Below, piece after piece: positions 24,461 through 34,790 of a DNA stretch of 64,000 nucleotides (positions are counted from its first letter, which is position 1; every line of letters starts with the position of its first letter). This DNA comes from Taenia hydatigena. Taxonomy: Eukaryota; Platyhelminthes; Cestoda; Cyclophyllidea; Taeniidae. Below the pieces are notes generated by a model. The model did not search any database, was not told the origin of the DNA, and saw nothing but the letters and a program-made list of their open reading frames with translations. A program made the position numbers and the translations under genes. Where the stretch lies: assembly GCA_036345935.2 (NCBI GenBank), contig JADWOT020000004.1, positions 6,668,168-6,732,167 of the forward strand. Reading direction: 5' to 3'.

Positions 24461-25295
24461 GTCACCTCTTCATATTTGGCTCTAACCCGACAGCTTCTCA
24501 CAATACACATCGAAATCACCCCATCAGTCGGTCGTTGCCATCTAGATTTGTTCAGCACTTGTGTCTCATTCAAAGCCATACCTGAAACAGCAAAGCCTTT
24601 GAAAAGTACAATTGCCAGATGCAATTGCCATCTTGTAAGGACTTGAGATTAGCCGTGTTTGTTCTGCAACTTATCTTGCAACTAGCATTAGAGTTCAGAG
24701 CTTGTTGAAATGTGGGGTTCGTTTCATCACTTTTCCTCTGTCTTGATAGGAAGAAGTTCTTTCATCTTCGATGACAGCCAGCAGCAACGGCATCAGTGTG
24801 TTCTGCCTCTACACATCGCGATGCGATCCCATGCTCATTTAAAGTCTATTTTTGCATTTATGCTAAAATGTTCCTTTTTCGATAACCTGTTGCCCGCACT
24901 ACAACCTTCACCTGCTTTTTGGCGTTAAACGCTCAATTATTTGAAACACGCACTTTACTTTCTTGCATAAGAGTTTCGTGTCTAAAAGTGGGTGAAAAAA
25001 TGCGGATTGCATTTTGGACACCTACTCTCGATGGCTTTCACATGGTTTAAAATGATGTACCAAATGCCCACAATTGCACCCAGTCACACGCTCACACCTA
25101 CACCGCTTGCTTTGAAAACTTCTTTTCCCAACAGCTAAATGCATGCGACAAATGCTCGAAGTGCACACTTGTACTAAGCCTATCAATTGTTAGGCGATCA
25201 GTGGGACATTGTTGCATTTACCACCCGTCGTCCAGTATGGATTAAACTGGTCAGATGCCGAACGCTTTTAACTGCTCGAACAACTTTTAATCGAG
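24461..25295 (+). repeat. Inverted duplication, block B
   Basis: Matches the reverse complement of 26,029-26,824 with moderate divergence. In the second arm, blocks A and B are adjacent; here they are separated by 1.3 kb and stand in the opposite order. Confidence 0.85.
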
Positions 25296-25431
25296 TCATT
25301 CCATTTGCCAAGATGAAGGTTGAATCATTACAAAATTGAAAGCAAAGCAAATAATAAAAAATGCTCTGTTATTTCATCCCCACACCAACTACCTCTACAT
25401 CAAATTTTTCCTCACAATAGTACCAGCCTGA

Positions 25432-25972
25432 TTGCCTTACTGTTGCATGGCTGCTATTATTCGCAATGGCAGTGAATCTTTAAAGGTATCTCAGGGTACT
25501 GCCAACGGAGATAGCAATGATGAAAACAGAGAAAGCGAGCTTGGTGCCGGCTTAAGGAATGCATAAACTTTTGGTGTAATTTTTATTGCAACCTCTTAAT
25601 CATTGTGTGGAGGAGCGTGTGACAATGGCCCAAAGAGTCGTGTTAATGGAGGAGTGAGTGAACGAGTGGGTGTGTGGTTGTAAACGCATGGAGAAGGTAT
25701 TGTGAATGAAGCCAGTGTGCCGCTTCATTGAAGCTCTAGCTGTTGGAATTGGCGCAAAACACGACAGTGAGGTTAAATAGAGTCCACCCTTTGGCACACA
25801 AAATCTGGCAGTGAACCATCAACAGCTAAATTGCTGACTGCTCAATAGAAAAGATTCGCTGCGTTACAACTTATCACCATTTCTGCACTTCCGACGCATA
25901 TATGTGGTTCACAGTTTTGTACAGCACAATATCTAACCATGAAACTTTTGGCTGTTCGATTAGAAAGAAATG
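25432..25972 (-). repeat. Inverted duplication, block A'
   Basis: Reverse complement of 22,545-23,085 with very few differences. It joins directly onto block B' at about 25,970-26,030. Confidence 0.9.
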
Positions 25973-26028
25973 GAACGACTCGATTAAAAGTTGTTTAAGC
26001 AGTTTAAAGTGTTCGGCATCGGACCAGT

Positions 26029-26824
26029 TTAATCCATACTGGACGACGGGTGGTAAATGCAACAATGTCCCGCTGATCGCCTAACAATTGATAGGCTTAG
26101 TACAAGTGTGCACTTCGAGCATTTGTCGCATGCATTTAGCTCTTGGGAAAAGAAGTTATCAATGCAAGTGGTGTAGGTGTGAGTGTGTGACTGGGTGCAA
26201 TTGTGTGCATTTGGTACATCATTTAAAACTATGTGAAAGCCATCGAGAGTAGGTGTCCAAAATGTAATCCACATTTTTCCACTCACTTTTTAGACAAGAA
26301 ACTCTTATGCAAGAGAGCAAAGTGCGTGTTTCAAATAATTGAGCGTTTAACGCTAAAAGGCAGGTGGAGGTTGTAGTGTGGGAAAAAGTTCATCGAAAAA
26401 GGAACATTTTAGCATGAATGCAAAAATAGGCTTTAAATGAGCATGGGATTGCATCGCGATGTGTAGAGGCAGAACACACTGATGCCGATGCTGTTGGCTG
26501 CCATCGAAGATGAAAGAACTTCTTCCTATCAAGCCAGAGGAAAAGTGATGAAACGAACCTCCACATTTTAACAAGCTCTGAACTCTAACGCTGGCTGCAA
26601 GATAAGTTGCAGAACAAACACAGCTAGTCTCAAGTCTTTACAAGATGGCAATTGCAACTGGCAATTGTACTTTTCAAAGGCTTTGCTGTTTCAGGTATGG
26701 CTTTGAGTGAGTTGCAAGTGCTGAACAAATTTAGATGGCAACGACTGACTGATGGGGTGAGTTCGATGTGCATTGTGAGAAGCTGTCGGATTAGAGCCAA
26801 ATAAGAAGAGGTGACGAATACAAA
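26029..26824 (-). repeat. Inverted duplication, block B'
   Basis: Reverse complement partner of 24,461-25,295. Part of this block (about 26,112-26,185 and 26,585 onward) also recurs directly at 52.4 kb, where about 400 bases from its middle are missing. Confidence 0.85.
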
Positions 26825-26958
26825 GTGGAGTAAAGAACGCCAACCGGAGGCAGCGGAGATGTCAAATCAAAGTAGCCCATCTCCTAAGCCAACTTGTGTG
26901 TTTGTGTGTGTGTGGGTGTGTGGCTCTGCATGCAAACATTCGTCTATCCTCCTCCCAG

Positions 26959-27449
26959 AAATGCGACAGCTTGGGAGTGCGTGACTCCATCACATGTTGG
27001 CTTTGTAACGAGCGGATATTTGTAACGAGCAGGCATTCGTTGGAATTGCAGCCACTTAACGCAAGCACAAGCCAACTTGACACACGCGGAATGTACTACT
27101 GTCCTAGATGCTTCTATGAACGCGATACGAACATGATGCGGCGGATTGATGTTTCGGAGGAAGTTGATGTGAGCGTCATTGCATGTACTGAGGTGTGAAT
27201 AAGCAGAATTCCCGAAAGTAGTACAGTGTGTCTGATTCAGAAGTTTACTTCATGCGCAATTCATCAGGTCAGCGTTTAGCTGGAAAATGCCACCCACGTG
27301 CCGTCCGTCCGAAAGACGAGCGGCTATTAAGCTCCTCTTACAATTGCCACCAATGTTTGCTTAAAGAGAGGCGCACTTTATTCCCTTTAGAAACTACTGC
27401 AAGTGATTTACTCACTTTGTTTGGTGAAGCTATGGCAGTCAAAATGTAA
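26959..27449 (+). CDS. Putative zinc-ribbon-like exon pair (copy 1)
   Basis: A first candidate exon (26,959-27,192) follows the acceptor-like CTCCTCCCAG and encodes ITCWLCNERIF and YYCPRCFYERD, giving two CxxC knuckles about 36 residues apart. It ends at a weak donor, GAG/GTGTGA. A second candidate exon (27,273-27,449) begins after GGTCAG in the same phase, carries a third knuckle (YNCHQC) and stops at TAA. Paired CxxC knuckles suggest zinc binding, but no family is recognised and no start codon or upstream exon was found. The duplicate at 52,830 has a stop in the second exon, and most differences between copies change the amino acid, so neither is clearly under purifying selection. A fragment of an old gene is the likeliest reading. 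Confidence 0.35.
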
Positions 27450-30227
27450 ACTTAAGTGGAAGTTGGAATTTTATAGTTGCAATTTGTGACCCTGCTTGTG
27501 ACACTGGTCGCAGTGATCGTGGATTGGTGAGGCGTGAGATTCGACCACCGCTGTTCCATTGGAAGTTGCAAGGGGCTAGCAAGTGTAACGAAATTTGAGT
27601 ACCAAGCCTTTACTAAGCAATTGCTGCATGACAAATTGCAAGACTTAGCTTAAGCGTTGGTGTTTTGAGTGCGGTAGCGTAGTTTAGAGCAGAAATGACA
27701 GGAAATTGACGCGAATGTAAGGCATTTATGTAACAAAGGGAAATGACTATAACCTAGCCACTCATAGTAGTCTGCTGTGGCTCTTAAACTGTGGATAGAA
27801 TTCTAAACGCGCTTGTGTTTTCGTTGAATGAGTTCAAGTATCAGACGAGTCCTGGCCACCTGCTGGTCGCCACGCATCCTGAGTTAACCAAACTTGCAAT
27901 ACAATCACTTTATTACACGGCAAAGGGATATATTCTGTTTGAAATGGCGGCGATTCTCAACTACCTTCTTCCTTTCCCTTCTTGTACGAAGTGAAACAAG
28001 GCTGTAACGCCTACAGACAGCTCAAGCATTCCTCCTAGGCACCAATTTTGCATCGATTCCGGACAGCCGAAAATTCATTGGCCAAAAAGCTGTTAATCCT
28101 TGTTGACACGGTTGGACATCACTTCAGTTTATCCATCGAAAGTTTTACGAGGCTCATGAGGGTGTTCACATGGAATCGAATTCTTTCGAACGAGTTAAGT
28201 CTTGCATTGGCATCTTGTATCTGCATTCATGGAACACAAGGCAATCATAGAAGCAGTAAACGAACGATCAGAAACCTGAGTTGTTGCACTGCTTTAAAGA
28301 GCCTCGTTCTCTGTCTCTCAGTCGCCACTTCAATGAATGCGAAACAGAGCTCGCATAAATTAGGAATGACACTAAATTCGGCACTCCAAATTGGCGGCCT
28401 TATAAACTTGGCTCAACCACGACAAAGGCACGCAACTTTATTCATGACAAAAGCGTTGGCGTTTCCTTCCACAAAGTGAGAGCTCAGCCTAGGCAAGAAC
28501 CGTTTTTACAAAAGAAAAAGGACTTTTCTTGAGTTCCTTACTCTTGTGCAAACATGCAACACATTTGAAAGTGTTTACGTGGACTGTTTCATGTCACCGA
28601 ACGGTGAGTGAAAGCACTCAATTTTTTGGTACTGAAGATTCTGCAACATTTTAGACATTATTTTCGTTTATTTTCAGGCATTTAACGGATTACAGATTTG
28701 ACCAAAATGTTGCTTTTTAATCCCACCGCACCGTTTATCCACAAGCTCAAAAATTATTGAACCGCGTGCGCACTCCACTTGTCGTCGAGCTGATTCCAAC
28801 ATCAGGATGCGGATAGGCTGAAGAGAATTACCACTCGTCAGAGTGACGATCTGTCTTCTCTCGTGAGTGCCATAAGAGGAGTGTACAGCAAGAAGCTCGG
28901 AAACATATTGGAAAATGAGGTGTACTGTGACGTGTCTTAAGGCGTAAACCACTTTCCCAACCTCTGGGTTGGCCTTTTTGTGGGTGATTGTTTGTCACTG
29001 GTTGGGGTGGTAGGTAAGGAAAACAAAGAGGGAGGAGCTCGCATTCTATTCAGCTTTGCTCATTTTGCTTCAAATGCGAAGTGCCAAGAAAATTGAATAC
29101 ATGCACTTCAGAAATGAAGGAATGATGAGGCAGGACTTAGTAATTAAATTGATAAATCAACCAAGATGATAACACATATTTTCACTCAACAGCATCCACT
29201 GGCTGCTACCTAGTTGAATGCACCAGTATTTTAACTACCGTTCTACCCTCCATTGCCCAGTCACATCGTATTTGCTCACCTGGACTGCCGTAGCTTCGGG
29301 AAAGGATCACTACAAGTGTAGGCCTGTGCAAACCACCTCCACCACTAGTGTGACTGTTCTATTTGGCAAAATGGAATGTATGCTGAATGCTTCGATTTGG
29401 TTTTGCACTGAATATTAGTTGCTTACAATCGTTCAGCTCTTACATCGCAGCCATGAACGCGTGAATTGGGCAGGAATCAGATTCCCTCAGTGCCATCCAC
29501 CCGATGTCTCCTCTCTGCTGAATGGAAGTGATGCTGTTGGCATTAATAGACCCAAACGTGTTGCCCTTTAAAGCCATCCGATTCGGCATTTTTAGCAAAA
29601 TCTTTGCAGTAATTTTTCTAGCAAGTACCATGGCACCGCATGCAGTGTATAATATTCAGCGTAACTCAAAGGAGATGACCACACTATGCACGATTTGGTT
29701 CATGTTCGAGGTCGCATTCTGCATTGAGTTTGCACGGATTAATCAAGACGAATTTGTGACAGAACGTACAACATTACAGCCTGACACAATTCTGTCGTCA
29801 AAGAGTCAATTGCACAGAAATGTCGGAGTCCCGTTCAATTGTCTCACATCATGGTTTCGCAGATTTTGTGTTTTTAGCTAGGATGAGGAACTCTCCTGCT
29901 ATTCTTCCCAGCATAACCTGCATGCCGCTGGATATCGTCATGCCGTACATCGGTGAATGCATTCGGAGACACCAACATAGAGTTTAGTACCTAGAATGCT
30001 GCTGACCTCATCACTCATCTGCATTGCAGCCCGCCGTATACTTTGTCGCTTTACTTTAGCTCAAGGTTCATCCAGACGCCAGTGCACAGTTCGCATACGA
30101 GAACAGCTGCATACGTTGGAGGAACCATTCGCAGTGATGTAATGTCACGACTTGAGTACGCGTGAGCAGCCAGCAGCGTGAATCGACCTTGCCAAATCGG
30201 GAATTCAAGCCGAGCCGAGCCTTGGAA

Positions 30228-31105
30228 ACTGCAGCGGTAAGGCTAGAGGGATGATGGGAGCAGTATCCTTCACGCGAACTAACAACTAGATGGGCTGCAA
30301 TGATCAGCCGTGACAATGTCACGCTTTTGCAAATTACCAGCATAGATATCATCAGGGCAATCTTTCTCAGTGTCCATTTACCTGCAAGCTCTTGATGACA
30401 CCATATCAGCGCACTTCGCTACCGAAGGACTACCTTGACAACAGGGAACGAACCCATATTGTGTGTGGGTGGTAGCGATTCAAATTCAGCTGTGCAAACA
30501 GAGCAATCGGTTGATGAAGCACACACACTACACCAGAAACGGAGGTGCGATGAACAAGTGACCAGCCAAAGAGGCGATGCCAAATGTCCCATGCCGTTGT
30601 TAAGCTCGCAACAGATAAAGATAATTGGCTGATTTGGCGAAGTGACTGACAATTCACCATTTGCACTTCTATCACATGTAATAGCTACCAGGACAAACGT
30701 AAGTAACGTTTCACCCATGTGCATAGGCCCACAATCATGCAAAGTCTAACAAACATCTACTCCTTTCTTTGCTTAAAACTCAGACCGTGATATTAATCAC
30801 AATCGAATGCATGCCTACTCATCTTAGCATGTGACGTCATAGCCTGGTGCCACACACGTTCTGATCTCGTGTCTAGCGATGAAACCATTTCCTTTCCCTC
30901 CGCATCTACATTTGCATCTGTCAAAATTCAAAAGCGCGTGACTGCAGGGGTGCAAGATTTCGTACGACAAACTTGGGATTGGTGCTCAACTCCAACCTAA
31001 CTTATGCTAGCTTGTTTCCTCAAGTCAAATTTATTTTTTCCTGTTTACCAACTTGCACCATCTCACCATTGGCTGTCATACCGACTACTCGTCACAGGAC
31101 GCATT
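30228..31105. repeat. Segment present only in duplication copy 1
   Basis: About 880 bases between GGAAACTGCA and CATCGTCAGTCAAT have no counterpart in copy 2, where the flanks join at about 56,085. I see no terminal repeats or obvious target duplication, so a deletion in copy 2 is as likely as an insertion here. Confidence 0.65.
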
Positions 31106-31489
31106 GAATCCGCATCGTCAGTCAATTATTTTATCAGTCGCAAACATGATGGCAAAATGCAGACCTCGACAACACTATCTCTCAAAACGAATCTACTTAA
31201 AGACAGTACTGCTGCCAGATGGAATTAATGCATTTCACTAACACTCGTGATGGCGCTAGTCCAACTGCTGTCTACTCCACTTGGCCGTAACTTCGTCTTG
31301 TTCCGTATTTAGTGCAACATGAGTGAACTGCAACCTAACCGTGTTAAATTACAGTCAAAGCCATATTTCGGTGCCAATCGAAGCTGGTGTGTAGTCGCAT
31401 TGGCAGTAGAATTGTTTGCTACGTCGTACGTCGCATCCCCAGCCACACAGCCTTGCGGTAAGGATACGTGTTACTGAAAAGAAAAGAAA

Positions 31490-31900
31490 TATCGTTCCAC
31501 GTGGGTGAAAGTGAAGTGAGTGAGTGAGCGATTAAAGGAAGAGTAAGCACGATCATCTTGCTCTTCTCGAAGATGTCGTCACTGCTAGCACTGTCTGTTT
31601 GCCCATGCCCTCTCTTAACCTGCACCAAGCTGTAGTGGGCATGAAAGAAATGCTACGCTTCCTCCTACACGTTGAATTGGCCTCCCTCACGACTAGTCAG
31701 CCTGTGACGCGAGCATAAACACATCTGAACACAATTGAGACGGCAGTACTTGCGACTGTTTAGCATCCCACCGAGGTGACACATTCACCTCGCATGTTTC
31801 CCAACTAGAACAGCACTGACTAATCTCAATCCACTCAAGTGCTAAGCATGCTGCCTCTCCACTTATCCACACCATTCACTATCAATCACACCTAATTCGT
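31490..31900 (-). repeat. Family R partial copy (R3)
   Basis: On the minus strand it matches 49,780-50,110 and 15,936-16,312, with blocks CATGCTTAGCACTTGAGTGG, CAGGCTGACTAGTCGTGAGG and CGAGAAGAGCAAG. It is shared with duplication copy 2 at 56,460-56,890. Confidence 0.75.
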
Positions 31901-33659
31901 TAATGATTGAATTTGTATCAACGAAACGCTCCTCGAGGGCTTAATTATTAGGGGTGAAGCTGGATTTTGGGGTCTGGTGCGCTTCGCTAGGTTGGATTGT
32001 TCGAATAGAACTGCACACAACTTATTTATTTTGTGTTTCGGCTATCAGCGGTTTACATGAACGTGTGTGGCCTCTGTAATATGACTGCAAGACTCGACCA
32101 CGTACAGGACACGGATGCCATCCTTACAGCCAGCATGATGCGTGCGGTATGAGCGCTGAATCCAAGTATATCGTACGCAATCTTGAACGGTTGCAATCAG
32201 ACTGTTTTAAAGTTTGGCGAATGGATACAATGTGGGCAAACACGATATGGTTTGATCACTAGACACGAGATCAAATTGTGCATGGATTAGGTTGCGACGT
32301 TATGTGATCAGTTTAGCAGGTACAATCTTGGTTGCTAAGCTATAGCAATACACAGTTTATTTTTCCACACGACGCTTCATACCTTTGTCGTAAAGCTTCG
32401 GATTTTCGTTTCAAGACTCCTTAGATTTTCTCGCCTAATTAGTGCATTTGGAGGGCTTGGCAATTCCGATGGATACTTCATCGTCTTGTAGCGAAGTCTT
32501 CACCGCATCATTAGAATGCCAAGATGACACAACCCGTGGCTGTTCGATTGCAACTACAAACCCGTTTGGACCGTAGCGTAAAATGGCAATAACTAAGCCG
32601 GGCTTGATGTAGACATGCAACTAGTTGCAATGACCACCACATGGAGTGCGATGTGGCTAAATTAGCACCACTGGGGCTGTTCGACAAAGTAAATATAGCA
32701 ACCGCTTAATGTATTGCTGGGATTGGGAGACCTCCCTACTCATCATTACTTCCACGACGACAACGACAAACGAGTGATGGAGTGAAGTGTTTGTATCTTG
32801 AGGGAAGACTTCGGCGTAGCACCTAATAGCCAAGCGTTAAAGAATATTGAGGTGAGGCGGCAAAGGCGTCCAATCGCAGGGAGAGCCGAGATCACGCGAG
32901 TAGATAGTGTACACGAAGTAGCCCATCTCCTATGCCGACGTTCGCACGTGGCCTCACAAGTACACCTCAACTTCTACCGCTCTCAGTAATGCAACCATGT
33001 GTGCGTGTTTGTGCACACCAATTGCCATTGGCTTGCTGATTGCAGCGGTCTTTGACATCAAAGTGGAAGTGTGCTTGTGAATGCGGATGAGTATATTGGC
33101 CTAGACACTGGACTGTTTTGCACATATTACACACTCATGTTATTCATATTAACTTATGGCACCATGCATTTGTCTCACTAGCAACCGTTTAAGATGACTA
33201 AACAATGTGAGGTTGTGTCTCGAGATTCATTTAAGCAATAATTTCGCATGTCATGGCGACCAGGAACAACACAGTGGTAGATCACTTAACCACCCGTACC
33301 TACTTCTGTCTTTTTGTAATTTTGGCCCACGATAAGGCCCAATCCCGAAAATGAGGGCGATCAAACTACCACAACTCCTTTTTGCTTACCTACCTTTCTA
33401 AGTCGTCTGCTTAACACCAGAAGAATCTGGTCTCAATAACATGTGATTCCAAATGACATATTCGGATTTGGCACTCGATTTGAGGATGGTCAAGTTGACT
33501 CAGGGAGGTAACTTGTGAACCTTTCGTATAGCCCTGATTTTTAGGAGTGTGTTACCAGAGGCAAGAGAGCATCCCGTTTCCAAAGATTTACAAAAATCAA
33601 TAGAAAAGGTGTTCTTCACCCTTCGCCTAGAGAATCAAAACCAATCGTGCTGATACTGC

Positions 33660-34790
33660 TCCACACCGAATACGGGCAGTGATTCTATCCATACCTCGAT
33701 ACAATCTTATTCGCTGACTCACTGTCAGCATTTACAAATGCGCACGCTCTAGAATAAAGGTGAGCGGATACAGGAGACTGATTTACATGGCACCACTCTG
33801 ATGATTGCACCAGTCCGTCGGCAGAATGCTTAGCGCGCCAAAGTCCAGATAAGTGGGCAACTGATTTGAGTTTTGCGTTGAAGAGTGTGCTTTTGTAAAT
33901 AATACTCAACCACCCGGTTAACGGATCAAATTGATGGTGATGGCGAGTGATGAAGTTGATGTCGAAATGGCCTAATTAAGGAGTAGGCGTTGTAAATGCT
34001 TCTACCATGCCAACTTACACAGCCGTCACACGTACTCAGTAATGCAGTTATGTGGTTATGACTGCGTTGCGGACTGAATTTTCATGAGGCAGATCATCCT
34101 AACATGCGTGTGGAAATGTAGTGATTTGCATAGGCCCACTTTTGCTCACTCTAAGAATAGTTAATTGCCAGAGCAAGCACCGTCGAGATTTCGATGAGTA
34201 AGCCCCAGTCCACTTGTTCTCCTTTTACCCATCCATCCACTCACCCACCCACTCATTCCCATTCATCCACTTCAAACGGTAATTCGAGAGCTTTATGGCA
34301 ATCAGTTCAATTCATTCACACCCTCTACTCGTTCCTTTGCAGTAACAATCAATTGTGTTGCGAAGTCACGCAGTAGGAGGTGCAATGTGCGACTGCGAAT
34401 ATGACCGGGAATCCAATTCGAGTTGTGTGAGATCATGGTGCAAAGCCTGATCTAACGCAACTTGGGCTACAATACACGCAGCTCACAACAAGCCTCCAAC
34501 AAGTTACAATGACCACCAAAAGTGGTGCATTGTGACTGAATTAACATCATCGGAACAAATAAAATGTTCTCTGAATCTCATTTGTCAATCATACTAGTAC
34601 TAAATCTTATCATTTTACAAGTTGTCATGGTTAAAGAGCAACAAACAAGCCTCAAAAAATTTGCAATGACCACCACAAATCGGTGCATTGTAACTACATT
34701 AGCACTATCAGAAAATGCAAAATATTCTCTAAATTTTACTCCTGCGGGTCGTAGTCTGAATGACGACGGCTACTGAGTAGTTATCGTGGC
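33660..34790 (+). repeat. Family R reference copy (R4)
   Basis: The most complete forward copy. It runs from CGGGCAGTGATTCTATCC through GAGCGGATACAGGAGACTGA, TGTAAATGCTTCTACC (the empty site of the LTR found at 44.9 kb), GTTGCGGACTGAATTTTC, a pyrimidine-rich CACTCACCCACCCACTC tract, TTCGAGAGCTTTATGGCAA and CTTTGCAGTAACAATCAA. A frame reading KHSADGLVQSSEWCH recurs in several copies but is interrupted in others. No transposase or reverse transcriptase is visible. Confidence 0.8.

Larger units (their letters stand above)
26112..34440 (+). repeat. Segmental duplication, copy 1
   Basis: Colinear with 52,376-59,470. Examples: 27,791 matches 53,663, 29,522 matches 55,369, and 33,685 matches 58,738. 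A 240-base stretch compared by eye shows 13 differences, about 5 percent. Copy-1-only sequence includes about 26,185-26,585, a 40-odd-base piece near 28,945 and about 30,228-31,105. Apart from the zinc-ribbon-like exons near its start, I recognise no gene inside. Confidence 0.9.

Noticed and set aside
28048..28479. 143-codon frame in duplication copy 1
   Set aside because: In copy 2 the same region is broken by indels, and no motif is recognised. More likely a chance frame.
29522..29881. 119-codon frame open in both duplication copies (second at 55,369-55,728)
   Set aside because: About 15 residues differ and most nucleotide changes alter the amino acid, so there is no sign of purifying selection. 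With about 5 percent divergence, survival of an open frame of this length in both copies is not surprising.
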